Made by a program: the position numbers and the translations under genes. The notes under the pieces were generated by a model, which was not told where the DNA came from, did not search any database, and was given only the letters and a program-made list of their open reading frames with translations. A stretch of 21,805 bases of DNA from positions 1-21,805 of the forward strand of contig JACRDX010000006.1 in the NCBI GenBank assembly GCA_016212745.1, given 5' to 3'. This document shows positions 12,083 through 20,214 of this stretch, piece by piece (position 1 is the stretch's first letter; the number at the start of each line of letters is the position of its first letter). Source of the stretch: Candidatus Falkowiibacteriota bacterium. Its GTDB lineage: Bacteria > Patescibacteriota > Patescibacteriia > UBA11705 > JACRDX01.

Positions 12083-13552
12083 ATGATTAGTTTTCGGAAG
12101 ATTTGTTTTAGTTCAATTATCGGGATGGTAATTATCATCCCTTTATTGTTTAATCCTTTGGGGTGCTTTGCTTTTGAAGTTGATAAAATCTTTTTGTTTC
12201 GATTCGGAGTTGGAGTTTTATTGATTTTGTGGCTTTTGTCCAAAAAAAGAATTCAAGACGTATTCATGAACATTTGGGATAGAATGTTGCTATTGCGGCT
12301 CGTGGATATTGATTTTTTGTTAGTAGGGTTATTGTTCGCTTATGGAATCGCGACAGTTTTTTCCATTGCGCCGGAAGATAGTTTTTGGGGGCTGCCTGAT
12401 AGAAATTGGGGGATGATCACTATAATATCTTTTTTTATTTTATATTGGTTGTGTTCTGGTGTGTTTCGGCACAAGTCAGATGTCGAAAAATTGATTAAGG
12501 CGATTGCCGTTACCAGCGTTCTCATTTGTCTTTATGCGATAATGCAAAAGATGGGGCTGGATTTATTTGGTTTGGGACAAGGAGAAACATTGCCGAGCGC
12601 TAGGCAGGTTGTGCGGGTCAGCTCAACGTTGGGTCATCCAAATTATCTTGGCGCGTGGCTGGCAATGACACTTCCATGGCTGTTTGGGGGTTTATTTTTA
12701 ATCAAAAAAATTACAATAAGATTATTTATTAGCGTTGCCATTTTGTTAAACTTAGCAGCGTTATATTGTACGTTCAATCGTGGTGGGTGGTTGGCCGCAA
12801 TATGTGGGCTATTGTCATTTGTTATATTAATTTTGTTGTTTAGAGGTTGTGCAACATGGCTTAGCAGCAGGGCGTTTCGTATAAATATTGTTGGTTTATT
12901 TTGTGCGATATTGGTGATAGTGTCTTTTTTCTTCGGAGTTTGGGGATTTGGCGGTGATTTGCGGGCGAAAGAATTTGACATTGATGGCGGCTCAATTTAT
13001 ATCCGTTTGCAAGATTATAAATTTGCGTGGCAGAAAATAAAAGAACGCCCGTTGTTTGGTTGGGGGGCAGAAACGTTTGGATACTTATCCGCTAATCGTG
13101 AGTATACAAATAAAGAATTGGCCATAAATGACCAATTAGCAGATAGGGCGCATAATTTTTTTCTTGATATTCTTGTTAATCTTGGAATAGTCGGATTATT
13201 TTTTTGGTGCGCTGTGTTTTTGCGGATTTTTTATTTGGCATGGTATACATTAAAAAACAGCTCGGATTTTTTGAAAAAAATCATTATGATTTTTGCAGCG
13301 AGTTCGTTGGTGGCATATTGCATAGAAGTTCAATTTCATTTTGATACAGTTGCTACGTCGTTGTTTGTTTTTATAAATTTTTGTTTGATAAATTCTTTTG
13401 CCGCGAATCAAGAAGCGACCGGAACGGTAACAGAAGCCGTTGCGCGTCCACGCCAAATGTCCAGTGTGCTTTGGATTTTTGTGTTGGCGATTTTTTTGCT
13501 AAACGTATATATTAACATTGGAGCTATAGTTTGGAATTTCACATGTGCTTAA
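12083..13552 (+). CDS. O-antigen ligase/Wzy-like polytopic membrane protein
   Basis: 489 residues with about ten to twelve hydrophobic helices. The Wzy/WaaL (O-antigen ligase, Wzy_C) signature is seen in the large periplasmic loop: TLGHPNYLGAW (about 182-192), NRGGWLA, then RLQDYKFAWQKIKERPLFGWG and DRAHNFFLDILVNLGIVG. Such proteins polymerise or ligate surface polysaccharide, or glycosylate proteins, at the outer face of the membrane. From memory, related Patescibacterial proteins often continue into a TPR region after the last helix; here the protein stops soon after (WNFTCA), so it may be shortened. ATG 12083 follows the previous gene closely and they may share a transcript. Confidence 0.78.
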   Translation: MISFRKICFSSIIGMVIIIPLLFNPLGCFAFEVDKIFLFRFGVGVLLILWLLSKKRIQDVFMNIWDRMLLLRLVDIDFLLVGLLFAYGIATVFSIAPEDSFWGLPDRNWGMITIISFFILYWLCSGVFRHKSDVEKLIKAIAVTSVLICLYAIMQKMGLDLFGLGQGETLPSARQVVRVSSTLGHPNYLGAWLAMTLPWLFGGLFLIKKITIRLFISVAILLNLAALYCTFNRGGWLAAICGLLSFVILILLFRGCATWLSSRAFRINIVGLFCAILVIVSFFFGVWGFGGDLRAKEFDIDGGSIYIRLQDYKFAWQKIKERPLFGWGAETFGYLSANREYTNKELAINDQLADRAHNFFLDILVNLGIVGLFFWCAVFLRIFYLAWYTLKNSSDFLKKIIMIFAASSLVAYCIEVQFHFDTVATSLFVFINFCLINSFAANQEATGTVTEAVARPRQMSSVLWIFVLAIFLLNVYINIGAIVWNFTCA

Positions 13553-13568
13553 AAAGCGGCATTAGTTC

Positions 13569-13597
13569 TTGACTCTAAAAAAACGAAATGATATCCT
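13569..13597 (+). promoter_or_regulatory. Promoter of the str operon
   Basis: TTGACT (13569-13574), 17-base spacer, TATCCT (13592-13597) preceded by TGA. Predicted start near 13604, leader about 120 bases to rpsL. A small hairpin CAGCT/AGCTG followed by five T (about 13603-13621) sits at the start of the leader and may be an early pause or weak terminator. Confidence 0.75.
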
Positions 13598-13616
13598 GAT
13601 AGCAGCTTAAACAGCT

Positions 13617-13724
13617 GTTTTTAATTTTCAAGTATCAAACATCAATTTGCAATTTTCAGATAATTTTCAATGTTTCAATATCCAACCTTGAAAATTGGAA
13701 TTTGAAAATTGAAAATTTCCAAGT
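13617..13724. repeat. A/T-rich repeats in the rpsL leader
   Basis: Repeated variants of AATTTTCAA and its complement TTGAAAATT in both orientations, running up to the rpsL ATG. Same family as at 9763-9886. No ribosome-binding site is present in it. Confidence 0.65.
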
Positions 13725-14135
13725 ATGCCAACAATTAATCAATTGATTAAAAAAGGAAGAAAAAGAATAACTCAAAAGTCCAAAGCGCCAGCGCTGCAGA
13801 CAATTTTTGATACTATTAAACGACGTAGAAGTTTGTTGCATGGTCCATTTAGACGCGGCGTTTGTTTAAAAGTGACAACAACAACACCGAAAAAGCCAAA
13901 TTCAGCTTTGCGGAAAATCGCGCGCGTTCGTTTGTCAAACGGGCAAGAAGTGACAGCATACATTCCTGGCGAGGGACATAATTTACAGGAACACTCTGTG
14001 GTAATGGTGCGCGGAGGCAGGGTCAAAGATTTGCCGGGCGTGCGCTATCACATTGTCCGCGGAGTTTTTGATACGCAAGGAGTTGAGGGCAGGCGCAGGG
14101 GCCGCTCATCTTATGGCGTTAAACGACCTAAATAA
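13725..14135 (+). CDS. rpsL: 30S ribosomal protein S12
   Basis: 136 residues; E. coli S12 has 124. Conserved decoding-centre segments are intact: TTTPKKPNSALRK, GEGHNLQEHS and RGGRVKDLPGVRYH, with the lysines at which streptomycin resistance changes usually occur in their usual forms, and the aspartate of VKD that is methylthiolated in some bacteria. After PALQ (residue 25) about 13 extra residues, including KRRRSLLHG, are inserted before RRGVC. Similar insertions occur in S12 of other Patescibacteria as far as I recall. First gene of the str operon; no Shine-Dalgarno. Confidence 0.97.
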   Translation: MPTINQLIKKGRKRITQKSKAPALQTIFDTIKRRRSLLHGPFRRGVCLKVTTTTPKKPNSALRKIARVRLSNGQEVTAYIPGEGHNLQEHSVVMVRGGRVKDLPGVRYHIVRGVFDTQGVEGRRRGRSSYGVKRPK

Positions 14136-14146
14136 TATAATTGAAT

Positions 14147-14638
14147 ATGCGCGGAAAACAAGCGCCGAAAAGAAAAATTAAACCAGATTTACGCTATAAT
14201 AATGTAATGGTGGCGAAATTTACAAATTACGTAATGAAGCGTGGCAAAAAGAGTACCGCGCAAAAAGTTGTGTACGGTTGTTTTGATATTTTGCAAAAAA
14301 AAGTTGATAAAAAAGAATTTGGCGCTGAAACAAAAGACGCTTTGATGGTTTTTGATGGGGCATTGAAAAATGTCGCGCCACAATTGGAAATTCGCGGCCG
14401 CCGCGTTGGTGGCGCGAACTACCAAATTCCATATCCAGTTCGCGGTGAACGAAAAACCGCGCTTACATTTCGTTGGATTTTGGCCGCGGCTAATGCAAGA
14501 AAAGGCAAACCAATGGCTGAAAAATTGGCAATAGAGCTTGCTGATGCTTTTAATAACACCGGCGCGGCCGTTAAGAAAAAGAATGATGTTCACAGAATGG
14601 CAGAAGCTAACCGCGCGTTTGCCCATTTCGCAATTTGA
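14147..14638 (+). CDS. rpsG: 30S ribosomal protein S7
   Basis: 163 residues, close to the usual 156. S7 nucleates folding of the 3' domain of 16S rRNA. Conserved parts include MRGKQAPKRKI, KFTNYVMKRGKKSTA, RRVGGANYQIPYPV, RWILAAANARKG and the ending ANRAFAHF. ATG 14147 is preferred over TTG 14141 because MRGKQAP aligns with the family start. The last codons and the stop (FAI-TGA) fall inside an A/T-rich repeat that continues to 14662; S7 proteins usually end FAHFRW or similar, so the repeat has probably replaced the final residues. Eleven bases separate it from rpsL. Confidence 0.97.
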   Translation: MRGKQAPKRKIKPDLRYNNVMVAKFTNYVMKRGKKSTAQKVVYGCFDILQKKVDKKEFGAETKDALMVFDGALKNVAPQLEIRGRRVGGANYQIPYPVRGERKTALTFRWILAAANARKGKPMAEKLAIELADAFNNTGAAVKKKNDVHRMAEANRAFAHFAI

Positions 14639-14662
14639 AATTTGTAATTTGAAATTTCTCAA
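14630..14662. repeat. A/T-rich repeats spanning the rpsG stop
   Basis: Three tandem variants of AATTTGAAATTT. They include the rpsG stop codon and most of the spacer to fusA. Confidence 0.65.
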
Positions 14663-14666
14663 AGTT

Positions 14667-16751
14667 ATGTCTCGTTTAATGCCAATTGAAAAAGTCAGAA
14701 ATATAGGAATTATTGCTCATATTGACGCAGGAAAAACAACCGTCACTGAGCGCATTTTGTTTTATACTGGTAAAAAATACAAAATCGGAGAGGTTCATGA
14801 AGGCACAGCAGAAATGGACTGGATGGAACAAGAGCGCGAGCGCGGCATTACCATTACTTCTGCTGCCACAACTTGTTTTTGGTTAGAGCATCAGATTAAT
14901 ATTATTGACACTCCGGGCCACGTGGATTTTACGGCAGAAGTTGAACGTTCATTGCGCGTGCTGGACGGCGGCGTTGTGGTTTTTGATGGCGTTGCCGGCG
15001 TTGAGCCGCAATCAGAGACCGTGTGGCATCAGGCAGACAAATATCATGTGCCGCGCATTGCGTTCATAAACAAAATGGACAGAATGGGCGCGGATTTTTA
15101 TGCTGACGTGAAGTCTATTCATGATCGGCTGACAAAAGCCGCTCATCCTATTCAGTTGCCAATTGGCGCAGCAGAAACATTTAAAGGTGTTATTGATATA
15201 ATCGCTCGTAAAGCGTATCTTTTTAATGATGAACTTGGCGTAGATATTCAAGAAATTGATGTGCCAGAAAACATGAAGGCGCAAGTTGAGGAGTATCGCG
15301 CGAAGTTGGTTGAAACGGTGGTTGAGAATGATGAAGTTGTGATGAATAAATTTTTAGCAGGAGAAGAAATAACGATTGACGAGATTAAGAAAACTTTACG
15401 TCGCGCAGTTGTTACAAATAAAATCGTTCCAATTTTGACTGGAACCGCGTTGAAAAACAAAGGAATGCAAATGCTTTTGGACGCGATTGTGGCTTATTTG
15501 CCGTCTCCCTTAGATGTTCCAGCGCTTCAAGCGAATGATTTTAAAAATCCTGACCAGATGATTGATATTAATGCAAATGATGACGAACCATTGGTTGCTT
15601 TGGCGTTTAAGGTCGCGACAGATCCATTTGTCGGCAGATTATGTTTTGTGAGAGTTTATTCCGGAGTTTTGAGAGCAGGTTCTTATGTTTTTAACACCAT
15701 TACAAGAGAAAAAGAAAGAATCAGCCGTGTTGTGAGAATGCATGCCAATAAGCGCGAGGAAATTACTGAAGTTTATTCTGGCGAAATTGCGGCTGTAATT
15801 GGTTTAAAATCAACTTTTACCGGACATACGCTTTGCGATGAAAAACGGCCGGTTATTTTGGAAGCAATTACATTTCCAGAGCCTGTCATTGCAATGGCCA
15901 TTGAGCCAAAAACTAAGATTGACCAGGAAAAAATGGGAGTTGCTTTGCAGAAATTGTCAGAAGAAGACCCTACATTCAGAATTAAAACAGACCCAGATAC
16001 AATGCAAACAATTATTTCCGGAATGGGTGAATTGCATCTTGATATTATAGTTGACCGCATGCGGCGTGAATTTAAGGTTGAGGCGAACACAGGAAAGCCG
16101 CAAGTAGCGTATAAGGAAACAATTGTAAAAGAAGCAGAAGCAGAGGGAAAGTATATTCGTCAATCTGGTGGCCGCGGTCAATATGGTCATTGCTGGCTGC
16201 GGGTAGAGCCGCAAGAGCGAGGCAAGGGTTTTGACTTTGAGGATGAAATTAAGGGTGGCGTGATTCCACGCGAATATGTGCCAGCCATTCAAAAGGGCGT
16301 TAAAGAAGCGCTGGACAAAGGCGTGTTGCTTGGTTACCCAATGGTTGATATAAAAGTGACTGTTTTTGACGGTTCGTACCATGAAGTTGATTCATCTGAA
16401 GCTGCGTTTAAGATTGCTGGTTCAATGGCATTTCAAGAAGCGGCAAAAAAAGCAGAGCCATCTTTGTTAGAGCCGATTATGAAAGTTGAGGTTGTTTGCC
16501 CAGAGGATTTTTTGGGCGAAGTTGTGGGCGATTTGAATTCCAGACGCGCACAAATACAAAACATTGGCGAGCGCGCCAATACCAAGGTTGTTGATGCGAT
16601 GGCGCCATTGGCAGAAATGTTTGGCTATGCCACATCGCTTCGCTCATTTACACAAGGGCGCGCGAGCTATACAATGGAATTTAACCATTATGCAGTTGTT
16701 TCGCGCAATGTTATTGACAAAATCAGAGCAGAAAAAAATAAGGTAGCATAA
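14667..16751 (+). CDS. fusA: Elongation factor G
   Basis: 694 residues, normal length. EF-G is the GTPase that drives translocation on the ribosome. G-domain motifs are seen: AHIDAGKT (17-24), RERGITITSAAT, DTPGHVDF and NKMDR; later domains include the domain IV segment RQSGGRGQYGHCWLR and the C-terminal RSFTQGRASYTMEF. ATG 14667 is chosen because IEKVRNIGIIAHID follows directly. The frame is open further upstream, but over rpsG in another frame. No Shine-Dalgarno. Third gene of the str operon, 28 bases after rpsG. Confidence 0.98.
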   Translation: MSRLMPIEKVRNIGIIAHIDAGKTTVTERILFYTGKKYKIGEVHEGTAEMDWMEQERERGITITSAATTCFWLEHQINIIDTPGHVDFTAEVERSLRVLDGGVVVFDGVAGVEPQSETVWHQADKYHVPRIAFINKMDRMGADFYADVKSIHDRLTKAAHPIQLPIGAAETFKGVIDIIARKAYLFNDELGVDIQEIDVPENMKAQVEEYRAKLVETVVENDEVVMNKFLAGEEITIDEIKKTLRRAVVTNKIVPILTGTALKNKGMQMLLDAIVAYLPSPLDVPALQANDFKNPDQMIDINANDDEPLVALAFKVATDPFVGRLCFVRVYSGVLRAGSYVFNTITREKERISRVVRMHANKREEITEVYSGEIAAVIGLKSTFTGHTLCDEKRPVILEAITFPEPVIAMAIEPKTKIDQEKMGVALQKLSEEDPTFRIKTDPDTMQTIISGMGELHLDIIVDRMRREFKVEANTGKPQVAYKETIVKEAEAEGKYIRQSGGRGQYGHCWLRVEPQERGKGFDFEDEIKGGVIPREYVPAIQKGVKEALDKGVLLGYPMVDIKVTVFDGSYHEVDSSEAAFKIAGSMAFQEAAKKAEPSLLEPIMKVEVVCPEDFLGEVVGDLNSRRAQIQNIGERANTKVVDAMAPLAEMFGYATSLRSFTQGRASYTMEFNHYAVVSRNVIDKIRAEKNKVA

Positions 16752-16762
16752 AATTTTTCTAT

Positions 16763-17035
16763 ATGAATTGGGAAAAAATTTTTTCGTTAGTTGATAGAGT
16801 TGGAGGTAAACATTTTATTGTGGACAAAGACAAGGAAAAGATTTATGTAATAATGGGACTTGATGAATATGAACAGCAGATTGCGCAAGATGATTTTGTT
16901 GATTTGTCAGAGAATAATGATTTTATTGCGCCTGAAATTGAACAGGCGCAAGAACCTGTTTTAGACAAGCCAATCAAGGACAAAGCAGTTGTTGAAAAAG
17001 AAGATGAGCAATTTTATATAGAGCCATTGGAATAG
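16763..17035 (+). CDS. Unknown 90-residue acidic protein between fusA and tuf
   Basis: 90 residues, no family recognised. The N-terminal 36 residues (MNWEKIFSLVDRVGGKHFIV, then DKDKEKIYVIMGLDEYEQQI) look like a small beta/alpha domain; the remainder is acidic and likely to be disordered, ending EQFYIEPLE. There is no membrane segment. The gene lies eleven bases after fusA and before the tuf promoter, so it is probably cotranscribed with the str operon. A role linked to translation is inferred from position only. No ribosome-binding site. Confidence 0.75.
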   Translation: MNWEKIFSLVDRVGGKHFIVDKDKEKIYVIMGLDEYEQQIAQDDFVDLSENNDFIAPEIEQAQEPVLDKPIKDKAVVEKEDEQFYIEPLE

Positions 17036-17040
17036 GGCTC

Positions 17041-17068
17041 TTGCAAATTTGAAAATATCTGATATAAT
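17041..17068 (+). promoter_or_regulatory. Promoter of tuf
   Basis: TTGCAA (17041-17046), 16-base spacer, perfect TATAAT (17063-17068) preceded by TGA. Predicted start near 17075, leader about 19 bases. It would let tuf be made in excess over fusA. Confidence 0.75.
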
Positions 17069-17093
17069 TATTCTTGAATTAATTAAATAATTT

Positions 17094-18287
17094 ATGGCAG
17101 GAACATTTGAAAGAACAAAGCCGCACGTTAATGTGGGCACAATTGGTCATATTGACCATGGCAAGACAAGCTTGACCGCTGCGATTTTATTAGTGTTAAA
17201 AACACAGGGTCTTGCTGCGCAAGACAAAAGCGTTGAGCAAATTGATAGCGCGCCAGAGGAAAAGGCTCGCGGCATTACTATTAACACTGCGCATGTTGAA
17301 TACGAAAGCGCAACGCGGCACTATGCGCACATTGATTGCCCAGGTCATGCTGATTACATCAAAAACATGATTACCGGCGCGGCGCAAATGGATGGCGCGA
17401 TTTTGGTCGTGGCAGCGCCAGATGGCCCAATGCCTCAAACGCGTGAGCATATTTTGTTGGCTCGCCAAGTCGGCGTTCCGTATATCATAGTTTTCTTGAA
17501 CAAATGCGACATGGTTGCCGAAAAAGAACTTATTGATTTGGTTGAAGAAGAGGTGCGCGAATTGTTAAAGAAATATGAATTCCCAGGAGATTCTATTCCG
17601 GTTATCAGAGGGTCTGCCACAAAAGCGTTGGAAAATCCAAAAGACGAGGCAGCCGCAAAACCAATTTTGGATTTGATTGCTGCTTTGGACACATATATTC
17701 CGACTCCAAAGCGCGATGTTGATAAGCCATTTTTAATGCCAATTGAGGACATCTTTTCAATTGAAGGTCGCGGGACAGTTGTTACAGGAAGAATTGAACG
17801 CGGTATTGTAAAATTGAGCGATGAAGTTGAAGTTGTTGGAATCAGACCAACGCAAAAAACCGTTGTCACTGGTATTGAAATGTTTAATAAATCTTTGAGT
17901 GAGGGACAGGCAGGTGATAACGCCGGAGTTCTTTTGCGCGGTATAAAGCGCGAAGATGTTGAACGCGGGCAAGTTTTGGCAAAAACAGGGAGCGTTAATC
18001 CGCACACAGAATTTGAAGGCAAGGTTTATGTGTTGTCAAAAGACGAGGGCGGAAGACATAAGCCATTTTTCAAAGGATACAAACCCCAGTTTTTCTTTAG
18101 AACGGCCGATATTACAGGCGATGTCATGAGTTTGCCAGAGGGCACTGAAATGGTAATGCCCGGGGACACAGTTAATCTGACCGTCAAATTGATTGTTCCA
18201 GTTGCCATGGAAGAGCAATTGAAATTTGCCATCCGCGAAGGCGGCAAAACTGTCGGCGCAGGCGTGGTGACAAAGATTATAAAATAA
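17094..18287 (+). CDS. tuf: Elongation factor Tu
   Basis: 397 residues. EF-Tu brings aminoacyl-tRNA to the ribosome as a GTP complex. Motifs: GHIDHGKT (18-25, with I where most have V), ARGITINTAHVEYES (switch I), DCPGHADY (switch II with the catalytic histidine), NKCDMV and GSATKAL. The C-terminal barrel has RTADITGDV. A short insertion lies in ALENPKDEAAAKP. It has its own strong promoter inside the operon. No Shine-Dalgarno despite being normally one of the most abundant proteins. Confidence 0.98.
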   Translation: MAGTFERTKPHVNVGTIGHIDHGKTSLTAAILLVLKTQGLAAQDKSVEQIDSAPEEKARGITINTAHVEYESATRHYAHIDCPGHADYIKNMITGAAQMDGAILVVAAPDGPMPQTREHILLARQVGVPYIIVFLNKCDMVAEKELIDLVEEEVRELLKKYEFPGDSIPVIRGSATKALENPKDEAAAKPILDLIAALDTYIPTPKRDVDKPFLMPIEDIFSIEGRGTVVTGRIERGIVKLSDEVEVVGIRPTQKTVVTGIEMFNKSLSEGQAGDNAGVLLRGIKREDVERGQVLAKTGSVNPHTEFEGKVYVLSKDEGGRHKPFFKGYKPQFFFRTADITGDVMSLPEGTEMVMPGDTVNLTVKLIVPVAMEEQLKFAIREGGKTVGAGVVTKIIK

Positions 18288-18311
18288 ACCATTGCCACGC
18301 CAGTTCTTTAT

Positions 18312-18650
18312 ATGACGACAAAAAAGCAAATACCAGCAGCAGAATCTCCAAAGTTAAGGATTAAGATTCGTGCTTATGACCATAAGGTGATTGATCAGTG
18401 CGCAAAAACGATTAAAGAGGCGGCCGAGCGAATTGGCGCAGAGTTTTGCGGTCCGATTCCTTTGCCGCGCGATATAAGAAAATATACTGTTAATCGCTCT
18501 ACCTTTGTTCATAAAGACGCGCGCGACCAGTATGAAATTCGCACGCACAAACGTTTGATTGACATTCTTAATCCGACTCCGAAAATAGTTGATACTTTGA
18601 GTAATTTGAATTTGCCGTCAGGCGTTGACATAGAGATTAAGATGATATAA
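18312..18650 (+). CDS. rpsJ: 30S ribosomal protein S10
   Basis: 112 residues, with about ten extra residues at the N terminus relative to most S10 proteins. Conserved IKIRAYDHKVIDQ, GPIPLPRD and RDQYEIRTHKRLIDI identify it. S10 is part of the 30S head and in E. coli also works as NusE in antitermination. It follows tuf by 24 bases and is the first gene of the S10 cluster; the remainder lies beyond a structured leader. Confidence 0.97.
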   Translation: MTTKKQIPAAESPKLRIKIRAYDHKVIDQCAKTIKEAAERIGAEFCGPIPLPRDIRKYTVNRSTFVHKDARDQYEIRTHKRLIDILNPTPKIVDTLSNLNLPSGVDIEIKMI

Positions 18651-18683
18651 AATAATGTTAGATTGAAAATTGATAAAAGTCAG

Positions 18684-18796
18684 GATGGAAAAACCCATTG
18701 ACGTGGCAGTTTTTCATCTAAGCCTCTCAATGGGGCGCATACCGTTTAAGGTATTAGGTGACTAAATCGGAAAATCCGGACATTAGTCCGGTTTTT
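18684..18796 (+). promoter_or_regulatory. Structured leader with alternative folds and a terminator before rplC
   Basis: The 161-base gap between rpsJ and rplC holds three foldable parts. (1) A local hairpin: GATG-AAAAAC (18684-18687, 18689-18694) pairs with GTTTTT-CATC (18709-18718), with CCA/TGG inside. (2) A competing pairing of CCCATTGA (18694-18701) with TCAATGGG (18727-18734), which uses bases of hairpin 1, followed by ATACC/GGTAT (18739-18743, 18750-18754). (3) A terminator: CCGGAC (18776-18781), loop ATTA, GTCCGG (18786-18791), five T. This layout fits transcription attenuation of rplC-rplD-rplW-rplB-rpsS, perhaps by a ribosomal protein. No known motif was recognised. Confidence 0.6.
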
Positions 18797-18811
18797 CTCG
18801 TTTTTGTGAGT

Positions 18812-19522
18812 ATGAAATTTATTATTGGACGAAAAATTGAGATGACACAGATTGTGGATGAAAAGCGAAATGTAATACCAGTCACAAAAATAGAGGTATT
18901 GCCTTGTTATGTTATTGCTAAGAAAACGAGAGAAAAAGATGAATATAGCGCTATTCAAATTGCGTGCGATGAGATTAAAAAAGCAAATCAGCCAATGTCT
19001 AAATTTTTTGAAAAGATTTTTGGAGGACCAAAATATTTTAGACATATTCAAGAGTTTCGGATGGAACAAAGTGACCCAATGTTTTCCAAATTGGAGGTTG
19101 GTCAAAAATTGGATGCGAATGTGTTTGCAAAAGGTGATGTTGTTTCTGTTTCAGGTACATCCAAAGGCCGAGGATTTCAGGGTGTTGTTAAGCGCTATGG
19201 CTTTGCTGGCGCGCCAAAAACGCATGGCAACAAAGATCAATTGAGAATGCACGGATCAATTGGAGCAACTCATCCAAATCATGTTTTCAAGGGTATTCGT
19301 ATGGCTGGACATATGGGTGATGTCAAAGTGACGGTTAAGGGTTTGGAAATAATGGATGTTTTACCAGAACAAAATTTTTTGTATGTAAAGGGCGGTGTTC
19401 CGGGTGCGAGACACAGTATGCTGACATTGCGTGGCAAAGGCGAGTTTGAAATATCCAATATCCAATTTCCAATATCCAATGAAATGCCGAATGATAACAA
19501 CAAAACATTGGGCATTCAATAA
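18812..19522 (+). CDS. rplC: 50S ribosomal protein L3
   Basis: 236 residues. L3 is an early-assembling protein near the peptidyl transferase centre. The start KFIIGRKIEMTQIVDE, the centre GTSKGRGFQGVVKRYGF, and HGSIGATHPNHVFKGIRMAGHMG are conserved. ATG 18812 is chosen from the family start; an upstream extension would be read through the leader terminator. About the last 27 residues (from GEFEISN on) are not L3-like: they are encoded by an ATCCAAT-type repeat (19447-19488) and following sequence, so the end of the gene has been replaced. No Shine-Dalgarno. Confidence 0.96.
   Translation: MKFIIGRKIEMTQIVDEKRNVIPVTKIEVLPCYVIAKKTREKDEYSAIQIACDEIKKANQPMSKFFEKIFGGPKYFRHIQEFRMEQSDPMFSKLEVGQKLDANVFAKGDVVSVSGTSKGRGFQGVVKRYGFAGAPKTHGNKDQLRMHGSIGATHPNHVFKGIRMAGHMGDVKVTVKGLEIMDVLPEQNFLYVKGGVPGARHSMLTLRGKGEFEISNIQFPISNEMPNDNNKTLGIQ
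19447..19488. repeat. ATCCAAT-type repeats inside the 3' end of rplC
   Basis: Four copies of a short unit (ATATCCAAT, ATATCCAAT, TTTCCAAT, ATATCCAAT) in tandem, in frame with rplC, coding SNIQFPISNE. A related A/T-rich run follows at 19526-19569, before rplD. Confidence 0.65.
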
Positions 19523-19569
19523 GTTCATTAGAAATTGGTAATTGGTTATTAGAAATTGTTTTAAATATT

Positions 19570-20211
19570 ATGCCAAAGATAGCGGTATTGAATCAAAAGG
19601 GTGAGCAAATAAAGGAAATAAAAGTTTCTCCTGCTATTTTTAATGTTAAATTGAATCCAAAAGTTTTACATCAGGTAGTTGTTGCAATGGCAGCAAATCA
19701 GCGCGAGATTTTGGCTCACACAAAAACAAAAGGCGAAGTTGCTGGCGGCGGGAAAAAGCCATGGAGACAAAAAGGCACTGGCCGCGCCAGGCATGGTTCA
19801 ATTCGTTCTCCGATTTGGATTGGCGGCGGCATAACTTTTGGGCCTAGAAATATACGCAATTTTAAGCAAAAGATAAACAAAAAGATGCGCCAAAAGGCAA
19901 TGTTAATGGCGTTGAGCGATCGTTTTCGCAATAAGCTGGTGACGGTTGTTGAGAGTTTTGAGATGAAAGATGCAAAAACAAAGATATTTAAAAATATTTT
20001 GAATAATTTAAAATTAAAATCAAGCATTTTGGTTGTTTTTGATAAGTTTAATGCTGCTGTTGTTAAATCATTGAACAATTTGCCAAAGGTTGAGGCGATT
20101 CGCGCGGATAGTTTAAACGCGCAGGTAATTTTGAAATATAAAAATTTGTTGATTACAGAGCCCGCGGTTGAAGTTATTGGAAAGATTTTTAAGAAATTGG
20201 TTAGCAAATAA
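19570..20211 (+). CDS. rplD: 50S ribosomal protein L4
   Basis: 213 residues, usual length. The long loop that lines the exit tunnel is conserved: EVAGGGKKPWRQKGTGRARHGS, read in parts from about residue 58, then RSPIWIGGGITFGP. In E. coli, L4 also represses its own operon by binding the S10 leader; here it is a natural candidate to act on the leader upstream of rplC, but nothing in the sequence proves this. It starts 47 bases after rplC across a repeat-rich spacer. Confidence 0.97.
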   Translation: MPKIAVLNQKGEQIKEIKVSPAIFNVKLNPKVLHQVVVAMAANQREILAHTKTKGEVAGGGKKPWRQKGTGRARHGSIRSPIWIGGGITFGPRNIRNFKQKINKKMRQKAMLMALSDRFRNKLVTVVESFEMKDAKTKIFKNILNNLKLKSSILVVFDKFNAAVVKSLNNLPKVEAIRADSLNAQVILKYKNLLITEPAVEVIGKIFKKLVSK

Positions 20212-20214
20212 AAT

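Noticed and set aside
14136..14141. TATAAT between rpsL and rpsG as a promoter
   Set aside because: It would start transcription at or after the rpsG ATG, has no -35, and occurs in an A/T-rich spacer.
14538..14666. Upstream extension of fusA
   Set aside because: It overlaps rpsG in another frame and crosses the repeat; EF-G homology begins directly after ATG 14667.
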